DNA of 64,000 nt, taken from positions 4,658,214-4,722,213 of the forward strand of contig NC_092567.1 of NCBI RefSeq assembly GCF_037975245.1. Reading direction: 5' to 3'. Below are positions 48,161-59,712 of the stretch, one piece after another; the stretch's first letter is position 1; the number at the start of each line of letters is the position of its first letter. The notes under the pieces are model-generated. The model was not told where the DNA came from and searched no databases. It saw only the letters and a list, made by a program, of their open reading frames with translations. The position numbers and the translations under genes were made by a program. Source of the stretch: Apostichopus japonicus (lineage: Eukaryota; Echinodermata; Holothuroidea; Aspidochirotida; Stichopodidae).

Positions 48161-48369
48161 ATTAGCTTTTCCAATCGCTGTGAATGTTGTGCAAACATCA
48201 ATATGCCAACAACCTCTGTCTCTGTCAGTTCTCTTCCCTCCTCATATGTATCTATCGATAGCTTCTTTAATGACACAGGACAGGACAATTGCAGCCCTGA
48301 ACAGAGGATGATGTTACCAGCATCAGCCTTGGAGAAGGATTGTAGAAGCTCCAGATGGAAGATGGGGAT
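48161..48369 (-). CDS. NLR locus 2, module exon a (second round)
   Basis: A 209-bp exon (acceptor CCTTCAG, donor AT followed by GTGAGT), phase 0 in and phase 2 out. It encodes IPIFHLELLQSFSKAD, ILCSGLQLSCPVSLKKLSID, TYEEGRELTETEVVGI and FAQHSQRLEKL. It aligns along its length with the first-round exon at 52758-52975. The leucine spacing is LRR-like but no canonical LxxLxLxxN repeat is evident. Confidence 0.75.
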
Positions 48370-48399
48370 CTGAAGGAAGGTAACATACGATTCAATCAA

Positions 48400-50740
48400 C
48401 ATTGAAATTAGTTAGAGCTATATCGATTATATATACGATTATAACCTACTGTGGCCAGTAACTTTCCTGAAGGTATCACTTATCCATCTTAATACTAGCA
48501 TAAATCCACTCTTCGCATTATTACGATTAGGCTCAAGTTTGTTTATTGAAATCTAACATTATTATTAACAGAAACAACATTTTTCTTCACCATTTTTAAT
48601 ATGGGTTGATCCAACTTCTTTATCTAACATAGTACACAATGTATAAAAAAGACATTAACACTAAAATGAATAAATGCATGAAACATAAAATGTGCAAAGT
48701 GGCTGATATATGAATGATAACCAGGATGAAATATGGACTGTTAGACTAGGAATGTAGTGAGAAAATTTCTTCATATGAATTAGTTATGTTAAACCTCCTG
48801 TTGTTATTGTGTCAAACCAAACACCTTATGAATTATAGATATATTGTCACTACAGAGTGATATGTAATCTTTTAATCATCTTGTGTTATGTGTGCCACTA
48901 GCTGGAGTACTCCTTGGAAAAATAATTCATTATGATATGATTATCTTATGTGTACATTTAGCGTGAAAGTTAGTACACCGTGAAGACCAGTATGGTTACT
49001 AGGATTAAAAGTTTAACAGCGTTTGAGTCCGCTCAGAAAAACTTGCGTCCATATAGTCCTCCATGAAAAATGCAATGTAAAATACCTCTACAGGAACACA
49101 TAATACTGAGCTATAATGAACCCTGAAAGCACATTGGCATAGGTCTATGCCATGCACAAAAAATCATCAAATGATAAACCTGTAACTATTATACACCAAC
49201 AAAATGACTTTCAAAGTTCCGAAGCGAGGAATTTTACCGTAGACTAGTTACCATATATGCTTTCCTAGATCACACAATCCATACTACTGCATGGTAAACA
49301 ACTTCCTTACAAAGCGTGTGTGAAATGTTATAGGCTATGCATATGCTGTGAATGTTGGAAATTCATGTTAAGTAATAGGAGTGCTTAGAGAGAACATGTA
49401 AAAGTAAAAACACTGCAAGTTTAACTCATTTGATTGAGCCCCTTAAATTTTGTAGAAAATATAAATATATCTCGACGACACAAGAACACATCCCTAAAGG
49501 CCTAGAACTACTTGCTCACAACTTTTATGAAGCCCTGTTGTAAGTTACCATTAACAGTTAACCAATGCAATGTTATTCATAAGTTTGATTTAAAATTGAA
49601 CAAAGTTTTCCCTTTCCTCAACCACCATTAGCAAGTTGGCCCAACCCCGGCCAGTTCCGACCCATTGCCCCTTACAGTATGTAAATATCTCTTCACACAA
49701 AGTCCAATAAAAACTCAAGCCTCAATAGCTACTCTTGACGATGTATGAATGTTGCACAAGAAAATTAAATCAGTGGGGCACATGGTCAAAGACAGTGCGA
49801 AAAACTTTGCAACAAAGAAAGTACTGCGGTATGAATGTACATATTACTTGAGCAACTCTCAATGCGGAGAGAACAAACGTACTGTGATGTGAAAATAATT
49901 TTTTAGTATCTGAGATGTTACCTTTTATACAAAATTCCTAACTTGTCTCAACTCACAAATTTTTTGGATCAAAACAATGACTCAAATATTACGTGATATC
50001 GTAGAAAAAATTCAACAAAAATTTCATACCATGACTGTCAACAGGGCCTAATGTTATGATATTTGAGTGCACACATATGATAGCTTATAGCACAAACATC
50101 TCTACACGGAAAGTAATTTTAAATTGTTGTTAATTTACATAATTTGTGTTCATTGAGCACTACAGACACAAGAATGTTTCCAGACAATGGGTAAGGAACT
50201 ATTAGCCAATCAGATCATGGGAAGTTTGGAAAAGAACCATGACTATTGTTTGCATGTAAATCTCTGTGATGTAAATGTTGTTATAACAAGGTACGGAGTT
50301 ATAACTCCGTACCTTGTGGTTGATTGCTATGATTTATTTGCTTTAAGACAAATTCAATCATCAGAATGATTGGAAGAAATTTTGGTTATCCTGAGGTTTG
50401 GAAAATAATGTTCATTCAAAAGATATTCATTCAAAAATTTGTTTTGTTATGTTTTGCATATAGTCCTAGTTGTGAATGTGTGTACTTAGGGTTTCCATCC
50501 GCGGGACGCAATGTGAAGTGTTTGCATCCATCTCTGGAACTTTGCGTTCCGGATGCAAACTCCTGTATTCCTAACACTGTTGAAGACAATGAATCAAATT
50601 TTCAAAATGCAAAATGATGCTATCGTATCTTCATAAAACACTTAATAACATGGGGATGACATACAGTATCTAGTACATAATGGGAATGATGTATTTTGAC
50701 ATATCTAGTCCATCATAGGGATTTTGATAATAGACTACTG
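48400..50740. other. Long intron of NLR locus 2
   Basis: AT-rich presumed intron with no exon seen. It holds a perfect 32-bp palindrome at 50286-50317. Confidence 0.5.
50286..50317. repeat. Perfect 32-bp palindrome
   Basis: Uninterrupted self-complementary sequence centred on GGAGTTATAACTCC, with no loop bases. The core resembles the arm GGAGCTATAA of the hairpin insertion at 35256. Confidence 0.9.
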
Positions 50741-50746
50741 ACTTAC

Positions 50747-50866
50747 ATCATTGTTAGATGCGTTCTTCAGTAGCTGCAAAGTACAATTCTGTTGTAATTT
50801 ACTATCTTTAGTCCAGATCTGTAACCTCTCTGAACACAGTGACTCAATAATATTGATATTATCAAC
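50747..50866 (-). CDS. NLR locus 2, module exon d (first round)
   Basis: A 120-bp exon (donor GAT followed by GTAAGT), phase 0 at both ends. It reads VDNINIIESLCSERLQIWTK and DSKLQQNCTLQLLKNASNND. The end of both NACHT exons repeats this pattern (DSQLHQRSTLQVLEFASANQ; DSALLQRSTTQLLEIASKNH), so the module begins at the tail of the NACHT exon. Confidence 0.75.
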
Positions 50867-51334
50867 CTGAAAATAAACACAAAATGAAGCAGTGTAAACT
50901 TATCTCTCTGTTTTTACTTTTTTCACTATTCTAATTGTAGTATCATTGGTATTACTATAGAAAATCCATTGTTATGAAAATAAGTCCAAAACACATCCAG
51001 CAAAACGTCCTTTTCATACTACCAGACTTACCACTATGTACAGAAAAGTTTAAAATAGTCTCAATAGAAAAGAAACGTCATACACGGTTTCCTTGAGTAT
51101 CTTCAGTTGATTAATGATCTGAATTAATTAGTAATCAAAAATGTCCAATGACCAACTCATATTTTAAAATATTGTTCCACAATCTAGAACTATACGTTAT
51201 TTTCCCTAAGCTATGTCATGATCTCTGTCGTTGTCTAGTGGTTGTCGGCATTTACACTACTTCCAACTTGTTCTGCACTAATGGACACACACAATAACAA
51301 AAAGCCCTGGCAACTAAAAAGAAAAGAATCATAC

Positions 51335-51387
51335 CTCCCAATCACCAGAATGGAGATTCAGGCTGTAACCGTAGTCTCGCCAGTATA
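51335..51387 (-). CDS. NLR locus 2, module exon c (first round)
   Basis: A 53-bp exon with acceptor CATCATAG and donor GAG followed by GTATGA. It reads IYWRDYGYSLNLHSGDWE, phase 1 in and phase 0 out. It is four codons shorter than the second-round copy. Confidence 0.65.
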
Positions 51388-51922
51388 CTATGATGACAAG
51401 TATGTAAAAATATGTTAAATTTAAAGATATTTCAGGATTTATGAAGGAGAGGAATTAACTTCTTCACATAAATGAAACGGATACCTCTACACTAAAAATG
51501 GAACACTTAAGACCTAACTTTGAATTTTGGTGCTTTTCATCCAATAAATATGGCTGGACTTAAAACGACACGATTTCGGTGTTTAGACTTAAAGTAATGT
51601 TCTTAAACAAATATCCTAAGTATAGGTATGATAAGTTAATAACATTGCCATTACAGTAGCTTGTACCAAAGGAATGTGTCGAGCATGACAAATCAGTTGG
51701 CGGTTAACACTTACTGCTCCTGAAATCAATGTAATCCTCCTGACAAAGCAATTTATTTTGTCATATTTTCTACTTTTGCATCATTCTTGCTTTTACCAAA
51801 GGCTTACAATCTGCTTTTTGCACTTCTAATGAAAATGTTACAATATATTATCTCTCATATCAACTCCTTGATGACTAGATTTAATCAAATTATCAACCAA
51901 TGCTGACAGAATCGATAGTTAC

Positions 51923-51999
51923 TTTTAATATTCCTAGATATCATCTCTGCATTGATAGACTCTTGAGAGGGTGAAAGAGGCAGCAGACATTCACTGAAC
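51923..51999 (-). CDS. NLR locus 2, module exon b (first round)
   Basis: A 77-bp exon (acceptor TTCAAAG, donor A followed by GTAACT), reading FSECLLPLSPSQESINAEM and then ISRNIK, phase 2 in and phase 1 out. It shares CLLP and length with the second-round exon. Confidence 0.65.
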
Positions 52000-52757
52000 C
52001 TTTGAAGTAGAAAGGAAGAACAAACCAACATGAGAGAAAGATAGCAAAACAGTCTTGCTATGAACCCAATTCCATATAGGAAATGATTAGGAAGTGCTTC
52101 AAAATGATTGGAATCGAAACACCTTACTGTGGACATCATTTTGCTGTTTAATATGAGCAAATTAGCCTATAACTGCAGGAAGGTAATAGTGTAATGTACA
52201 GTATGTTTAGGCTCGTCCTTAGGTCGTGCTACGTAGGAGTCCATGAAAGGAATTGGTGTGCAGACAATCAGATAGATTGTAAAATAGACTTGTTTGTAAT
52301 ACAATTCCACGCACAGTATGTTGTCCTCCGTTTTTAAGAGTGGGGGATTATCTCATACTACCACATTACTGATTAAATCCTCCAAAATTCATGAAGATAT
52401 TTGTTGGGTTCAATTACACCTTGGCCTCTTTGATGATACTTATCATATCATGTAAGACATTTTCCCAATGATATATGAAGTATATTCTTACCTTCCAAAT
52501 TCACAACTGTCATTGTTTCTTTTTGTTATAATTCTGTGATGGCTAGTCATACCAACATAAACAACTCATCTTTTTTCATGACTGTAACACTAAAATTTCT
52601 GATTACAATTTCTTGATGATACATCATTTCTAATACCAGTTTTGTCAGAGCTCTGTGTTTATCTCTATTACTTTGGTAAATCAGTTATTTTAAATGAAAC
52701 AAGAGAGAATACTTGTAGGTACATAGTATGATAACAAAAACATGAGATTCAACTTAC

Positions 52758-52975
52758 GACAGCTCCTTAACAGACTGACAACGAAGCGCAAAACAGAAGA
52801 TGTTTGTTAACTGTATCTCTGATATTGCATACGGTTCATTTCCCTCCTTCTCAGTCTCTATGTGTATCTTTTCTACTGTCACTAAAGGACAGAGAGAGAG
52901 GCCAGATTGGAGTAAAATAGTGTATCCATCACACTCCTTGAAGGCCATGGTCAGGTGTAGGCAAGCTATGGTAAT
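52758..52975 (-). CDS. NLR locus 2, module exon a (first round)
   Basis: A 218-bp exon (acceptor TCTAACAG, donor GTC followed by GTAAGT), phase 0 in and phase 2 out. It encodes ITIACLHLTMAFKECDG, ILLQSGLSLCPLVTVEKIHI, ETEKEGNEPYAISEIQ and FALRCQSVKELS. It follows the NACHT exon in phase. Confidence 0.75.
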
Positions 52976-53088
52976 CTGTTAGAGAAATGAACAAGGTTAA
53001 TTTATTGTAGTTATCCTCTAGTTAAAGAATCATGCTACATTATGAACGGATGGAGGGTTTTATGTAATTGAGTTAGACCAGTGTTTAA

Positions 53089-53470
53089 ATGAAGTGTTTC
53101 GAGAAACTTCTTCATAGCGAAATATTGAACTGTATTCCATCACTGGACAAATACCAATTCGCATATCGCAGTGGCAGATCGACGGAGGATGCCTGCCTGC
53201 TTCTGGACACTATTCTCTGTCAACATGTGGACACTCCTAGTAATTATGCAAGGATTTGTTTGATTTTTACATGAAACCACGTAGATTTTACACGATCCCA
53301 CGTATGCGGACAGAACGGTTTAGGCGATCATTTTTACCTAGAAGTATTAAGACTTTGAATTGTATGATACATAGATAACTTTTCTTAAACTATTTTTGAG
53401 ATGCTGTTGTCCATTTTATTATATTGTCATTTTATAATGAATATCAATAAATTTTACTTTACTTTACTTT
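53089..53470 (+). pseudogene. Truncated, internally deleted LINE (reverse transcriptase remnant)
   Basis: The plus strand reads KCFEKLLHSEILNCIPSLD, YQFAYRSGRSTEDACLLLD and TPSNYARICLIF, then a stop. These are typical of the palm region of CR1/L2/Rex-like reverse transcriptases. It is followed at once by sequence coding RTERFRRSFLPRSIKTLN, which recalls the C-terminal end of such ORFs. The 3' end is (ACTTT)n (53455-53470). The middle of the ORF has been lost. Confidence 0.65.
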
Positions 53471-54108
53471 AGACCATACATTTACATTGTGAGGTCAAAA
53501 TGACATTTCAACAGTAGCTTACCATGGCAATGAAATGCTACTGCATAAATCATTTGGCGTTTTACTTTTAGTTTTTTGCAGTAAAGGGGACCTCACAACT
53601 ATAACTCAAATTATTCGAATATTTTCAAGGTTTGGATTGTCTATGTCATAGTGTGTTCATTTATTAGTTGGCAGTATGGCCACATGAAAGCAATAAATCA
53701 AGTGACACTATTGGTAATGACATCGACACTAAGTGTTGTTAGCATTTGATATTGTTTACGTTCGTATGGTCATTAGGTCATTATTTTGGGATTCAACCTC
53801 TGAAGATACTGTATGTATACAGTTGGGTATCTGATCTCATGAATCGATTGCTATTATATAACTTTCAAGAAATGCAGCGCAAACTGGAAAAATCAAAACA
53901 GGACTTGGCAGAAAAATAAACCAAGCACTTAAATACATGAGAGGGCAAAGGTTTGAATCCCTGTGGCTGGAAGTTTTGCACTGTTTTTTGTAGGTATAAG
54001 GACGCACTGATTATAATTCTATTGTACAATAACAGTACAAGACCGTGACCACATGACCACAAATCTGAGGAAATATGTCTTGATTGCAGTGAAAGAACAT
54101 TACTTCAC

Positions 54109-55592
54109 CTGGTTTGCACTCGCGAATTCCAAAACTTGTAAAGTTGATCTCTGATGTAGTTGACTGTCATCGCCATGTACGTGGACCACTTTAGAGGCCA
54201 ACTTTGTGATTGCACCAACAATATTCTCATTGTTATAGTCTTGTTCCAGCATACACATCATAGCAAACTTTTTATGTTTAAGGTTGTTTTGCAGATAATT
54301 TTCAATTTTACCCGAAGCAGTCTTATTAAGACCACAGGCAAATCTGTAAACATAGTGAAGTTCAAAGGGGTCCAAATAACAGAGCAGTTCAGCTACACTC
54401 TGGCTCTCTGTTGTGGCAGAGGTTAAAGATTCTTGAGATAGATAATCAGCAATGTAGTGGGCAGCATACCACTCACAGAACAATTTGTGGCAGAATCTGA
54501 CTTCCTTTTTGTAGAGAAATTGATCACCAGTCAGAACTTCTTCCTCAAAAAATATTCCAGTTTTAAGATACCACTCATAAAAGTCATCCCCAAGTCGTTT
54601 TCTTAGGGAAGTACTATCCCACACAATCAGTTGGTTTCTACCGCTCAATGCCTCAAAAGCAACCTTGTTCAACTCATCATGTTTTGAGCCAAAACATACC
54701 TTTTTAACTGTTTTGTTCATCAAATGACTATTGAAGCAAGCTATCACATTACGAAAGAAACTAGTAACGGATTTGAATGTCTTCAAGTCTTTGTTCTCGT
54801 GGATCATGTGAGCAAACAAAATAAACAACAAACGAACTTGACACAAGTCACCGAGTAGAGGGTTTCGTTGGAGTTTAAGTATTATTTCCCTGGCAGCTTG
54901 TTCGTCACCCTGTACAACTGCTTTTCGAATATATTTATCTCGGATGTCCTCGTTGAAACCTGTTAAACGTATTCGATCAGTATGCGGTGCAAATTCTTTC
55001 GGCAAGTAGAAAGGCCTGGTAGTCAGAATGACGTCTATTTCCTGTAACATTTCTCTCCGAAGGATAAGAGAAATATCAGTCTCTTGATCGTCTTTATCAG
55101 GGTATTCGTCAAATCCATCCAAAATAACCAATACACCTGAACAATTCTTTATGATTGATTCCACTATAACCTCACTCAGATCTGAGTCTCTGGGTAATAT
55201 AAAACGCCGTATTGCTTGGTATATTGACTTCACCCCTCTCAGTTGTCTTAGCCGCAGGTAAATAAGTATCGGTACGTTACTTAAAGGGGATTTTGGAACC
55301 CTTTGGCACCATTCGTATGCAAGCTGTAGTGTCAGTGTTGATTTTCCGTATCCAGGTTCACCCTCTATAATTTGCCTACCACAATTCTCAGGTTTCTTTA
55401 GTAGTTCATGATGTGACTCTAAAAGTTTCCACATTTTGTTTCCATGTGCTTGTTGAACTAACCGTTCAATGCCGCTATAAACATATACTTTATCAACACA
55501 ATACATTCTGTCTCTGATGTAAGGCAATGGTTGTACGGAGTGATAAAGTATCTCATACTTTGCCTTTAATTCCTTAATAAATTGTTCCTCCT
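54109..55592 (-). CDS. NACHT-domain exon, NLR-like receptor locus 2
   Basis: A 1484-bp exon between acceptor CCTACAG and donor CAG followed by GTGAAG, phase 1 in and phase 0 out. The product starts EEEQFIKELKAKYEILYHSV, then QPLPYIRDRMYCVDKVYVY. Walker A is GEPGYGKST and Walker B is VLVILDGFDEYPD; ILTTRP follows as a sensor-like segment. The helical C-terminal part includes FCHKLFCEWYAAHYI and FELHYVYRFACGLNK. It is clearly homologous to locus 1 (same motifs, same exon borders). The frame is uninterrupted. Its exon neighbours connect in phase both upstream (to a transmembrane exon) and downstream (to the C-terminal modules), so it is probably the ATPase core of a membrane-anchored NLR-like receptor. 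Confidence 0.88.
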
Positions 55593-55649
55593 CTGTAGGA
55601 AACCAGAAAAGTGTGATTAGTAACAATCTTATTTTATATCAGGAACAAA

Positions 55650-56220
55650 TTCAATAATGAAAATGGTCAGATGAAAGTTTTTTTTTTTTAATTGGAATAT
55701 CATTATTGGTAGCTGCTCAACCAAATTTTGTTGTAGAAAATATCTTGATATGTTAATTGAATTGCTTAACTTTAGATTTGTTCTCAAACTAAATGGTTAT
55801 TTCAACAGCTGCTTTAATTGCAAAGAGACAATCGATTCCAACATTTGGCAAAGATGTGTAAAAAAAAAACTTCTTGGCCCAGACCATTTGGGAGTCATCA
55901 TTGGGTCATAACTGTTATTTGAAGTGGGGCGCATTCTGATGTATTCAGAATGTTCATATCTTATTTTCATAAACCACAAAAGGAACCGTGAAATTATTGT
56001 GTCATTTATATATCCCCATTTGGTAAAGTTAACTGCAACATGAATTTGATATGACAGCAATAAAGTCACTGGAATCAGTTACATTATTATACATTATCAT
56101 TTGTAGAGGATATGTATGTTGAAATTTATTTTAATTTATGCGTGGTATTTAACAGTATCTTAAAGCAATTGAAGGTATTGTTTGCAGCATTCACTGCACT
56201 CAGCTTGCAATAACTTGTAC
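55650..56220. other. Intron of NLR locus 2
   Basis: AT-rich, with no exon seen between the NACHT exon and the small exon at 56232. Confidence 0.5.
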
Positions 56221-56231
56221 ATCAGACTTAC

Positions 56232-56265
56232 CAGGTGTGCGGTGAGTCTTAGTCTTGGGCAACAT
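56232..56265 (-). CDS. NLR locus 2, short cytoplasmic exon 2
   Basis: A 34-bp exon (acceptor TTGTTTAG, donor CTG followed by GTAAGT), reading MLPKTKTHRTP, phase 0 in and phase 1 out. The last G joins AG of the NACHT exon to give Glu. Basic, linker-like. Confidence 0.6.
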
Positions 56266-56469
56266 CTAAACAAGAGAGAGGTAATGATACTTTCAAACAT
56301 ATTATCAATAAAATTATCAATTTGAAGTCACTATTTGCAAATAATTTGACTATGTAACTAACATTTTCTATTAAATAGGATACAAGTTAACATAATATGT
56401 TTGATGTTGCTAAGTAACCGTAGGTTATACCTTATTCTTATATAAATGTACTCAGAGTCTACATGGCAG

Positions 56470-56860
56470 TCAAGCTTGCCTATAGAAAAACTGTCCTCAT
56501 CTAATTCACTCAAGCATAATAATTTGTTACTTGATAGCATAAACTACCCCAAATACTGTCATTAGGATTCATCCTTGAGTTGACCAGTCACCTGTATGAT
56601 TGCAAACACAAGTGCTCTAATGGCCAGTACTACTTTCCTGTGTGTGAAGACAAGTTTGGCTTGACCACTGAAAAAATACACTGTTTCTTTTAATCATGAA
56701 TTTGTGCAGAGAAGAGTTCAGTACAGCTTGCATTACCAACTCAGGTAGATATTTAATCTTCCCTGTTTTTGGCTAAGACCAGGGGGAATGGGGTGGTTTT
56801 TGCTGCAGGGATGATCGTAGTGTACATGTTATTCTCAACACAAAACTGGTAGGGAGAGGA
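56470..56860. repeat. 400-bp duplicated segment, copy 2
   Basis: Partner of 43930-44340, about 12.5 kb away and in the same orientation. The palindromic CCTGTTTTTGGCC core is degraded here. The two copies bracket the exons of locus 2 from the NACHT exon downstream. Confidence 0.85.
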
Positions 56861-57440
56861 TTTCCTGACAGTTGCGTGTATTACTTATATCTTTTACAAC
56901 ATGAAACTATCCATTGGTAGGAATGCTAAATATTTCAAATGAGTATAATGTTAACTTGTTGTTGCAACATATTATGTGTATCGATTAATTCAGTTGTTCA
57001 CTTCCGGCATCAAAAATGCTCAATAAATATAGGTAGCGCAAGTTAATATACAGTAGTATATTTTGTTTAATCATGTGTAATCTCTGAGTTTCCCACGTGT
57101 TTGGTGATCATCAGACAAGTGACACGTTTGTAACCATTTTCTTTATGGTATGTACCGTGACTGATTAAAGTAATAGATTACAAAATCTCAGCGCCTGTTT
57201 CTTTACTTAAGTTTATCTATGTGTTACATTCTTTGCGTGTTATTGCGAGATTAAAGGCTCGTCGTTACTAACATACAATCATCCAAGCCGCATTTGTTTC
57301 CATACCACCACCAGTCCTCAGTAGGGAATATTTAAGTGCCCCCGGAATCTTAGACTGAATTAGCGTTACAGTATGTTTAACAGCTTTATATATTTTGCTT
57401 CCCTTGATCTTATTTATATTTTCAGATATTACAGTCTTAC

Positions 57441-57487
57441 CTCTTCGTCTTCCACAATTTTCCTCCGACTCCTTCGGAAGTTTAACA
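57441..57487 (-). CDS. NLR locus 2, short cytoplasmic exon 1
   Basis: A 47-bp exon (acceptor TTCCTGCAG, donor GAG followed by GTAAGA), reading LNFRRSRRKIVEDEE, phase 1 in and phase 0 out. The basic-then-acidic composition fits a juxtamembrane cytosolic segment. Confidence 0.6.
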
Positions 57488-57779
57488 CTGCAGGAATAAT
57501 TTATGTAAGGTTAATTAACCAGAATGCAAAGATGCATCGTGGTTTCGATGATGTAACATCAGCAGTTTTCTTCATGAATCTGACATCATGTACAGTGAGG
57601 GTGTACAACATACTTGAACATAGTAATACAGTGAAAAGCAGTGTGATGTGAAAAAAAAAAAAAGTCACAATGACAGAGGCTGTCCTGAAATTACCATTCA
57701 CCTCAACAACAGGCATCTTGTACTAAATGTGATAGATACATCAAGATACTAAATATGACATCTGTCCTTATTGAAATAT

Positions 57780-58790
57780 TGTGTAAAACATGGGTCTCAC
57801 AATTTGACACCTGGTGAACTCAAACGACCACTGACCTCCGCCCAATGTTGTACAATTACATACCAAATATGCGATCTGTCCAAGCTTCCCTCATGATATT
57901 ATGTTAGGAAGGTGTGTTAGTGTAGAGAGACAGGTAAGAGGGGAGTGAAGTAAATGTTTGGCATTTGTTGTCTTCATATGACCTTAGACCTCCACCAAAA
58001 ACAGTAATAGGCTTCTTAACTTGTCCAAGGTTCCCTTCTTGCAAGATCATGTTTACAAAGCTTTCACCATTTGACCTGTTTTCCCCAAGTGAACCTTGAG
58101 CTCCACCAAAATCAATGGGCTTCTTTCACTCAATGCAATACACCTTCATACCAACTATGCGATCTGCCCAAGCTTCTAATATTGAGATATCATGTTTACA
58201 AGGTTTTCATAATTTGACCTCTGATGACCCCAAATGACCTTCCACTTCCCCGAAAAAAATGAGCTTCTTTTAATCAATAAGGTTCTTCTACACATTAAAT
58301 ATAAGGTCTGTTCGTCATGCTTTCCTTCTTGACACATCATGTTTAAAAGGTTTTCACAATTTGACCCCTAGTGACCCCAAATGACCTTTGACCTCCACCA
58401 AAAACAATAGGCTTCTTTGACTTAATTTGGTACTTTTACACATCAAATATGAGGTATGCCCATGCTTCCCATCTTGAGATATCGTGTTTACAAGGTTTTC
58501 ACAATTTGATCCTTGGTGACCTCAAATGACTTTTGACCCCCACCAAAAACAATAGGATTCTTGTACTCAATGTGAATTTAAGCTCACCAAATATGAAGTT
58601 GGTCCGACCTTCCTTTCTTGAAATATTGTGTTTACCAGATTTTTACAATTTGACTCCTCATGACCCCAAATGACCCTTGACCTTCACCAAAAACAATAGG
58701 CTTCTTGTACTCAATGTGGTAAGTCTACACATTACATATGATATTGGTCCGAACCACCCTTCTTGAGATATCATGTTTACAAACTGGGCA
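57780..58790. repeat. TTGACC minisatellite, about 125-bp units, about eight copies
   Basis: The unit contains TGACCTCCACCAAAAACAAT, AGGCTTCTTTGACTCAAT, CACATCAAATATGAGGT, CATGCTTCCCTTCTTGAGAT and ATCATGTTTACAAGG. It belongs to the same family as 32790-33141. It lies in an intron of locus 2, between the transmembrane exon and cytoplasmic exon 1. Confidence 0.9.
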
Positions 58791-59017
58791 TCACAAACGC
58801 GCACATACACACAAACGCCATCATCAATGCAACGGTTACTATTATCATCAAAATAAAAAATATAAAAAATATAAATTTAGATAAAACAAATAGTTGCTAT
58901 ACTTTTCTATTAGTCAATAAGGATAATGTAGATGCAATGAATACAAATAGAATACAAGAAAATAGCTAACAAAATTTGCTATATATTGCAAAGTAATTGT
59001 GCTATGCACCATGGTAC

Positions 59018-59113
59018 CTTTCATACAGACGACCAAAACCACCAGAATTAGAAGTACTACAATTATGGTTGTAACCACAGCAACTGTCGATGAACCTGAA
59101 GTCCCCTTGTTGT
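59018..59113 (-). CDS. NLR locus 2, transmembrane exon
   Basis: A 96-bp exon (acceptor ATTTACAG, donor AAAG followed by GTACCA), phase 1 at both ends. It encodes NKGTSGSSTVAVVTT, then IIVVLLILVVLVVCMK. That is a short polar stalk, about 22 hydrophobic residues and a basic stop-transfer residue, so a type I single-pass membrane segment. Its exit phase matches the next exon. Confidence 0.7.
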
Positions 59114-59367
59114 CTGTAAATAGGAAAAACGCATGTTAAATGGCAATTTGAAATTAAGCATTTGAAAATATTAAGTGAGGATCTGAAAGGGTTAACATTA
59201 TCACAAAGACAGAACAATTATTCAATAAAATCAACTGCACTTTCCAAGTGGTAATGAAGATTAGGCACCAATTTCAGATAGATTAAGACTATACATATCA
59301 GTATTCATCAGTGTGTGAGAAAAGACTAGCCTTTTGGCGATATAAAAAAGCAGATAAAAATAAAGTT

Positions 59368-59490
59368 GTTCTGATGGAGCTTAAAGTCAGATTTAGAAAC
59401 CATAAGTCGGATCGAAGAAGAAGTCATTGGAGATGCAAACTAGCCATTCATTTAGAAGCATAACTTCTATCAGACATAAAATTCACTGAA
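59368..59490 (+). pseudogene. Penelope-like element remnant (GIY-YIG-region fragment)
   Basis: The plus strand reads ELKVRFRNHKSDRRRSH and WRCKLAIHLEA, then a stop and SDIKFTEHTG. This resembles the RF.NHKS...C..AIHF segment at the C-terminal endonuclease of Penelope-like elements. It lies in the presumed intron between the Ig and transmembrane exons, in antisense. Confidence 0.45.
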
Positions 59491-59712
59491 CATACGGGCT
59501 GTATTCTAACTACACGAGCAGGCTACTGTACTGGATCTCACAATTGCAAAATCATTCACCTCTTAGAACAAGATAAAAGAGAATATTTAGATCAATTCTA
59601 ATGTAACTTCAGGTATAAAACACTCATTATAAAACACTCTAATGTGATCCCTCTTTCAGGCGCTGATCACATTTTGAAGTTTGTTGTAAGAGAAATGTCA
59701 AAGATTCCTCAC

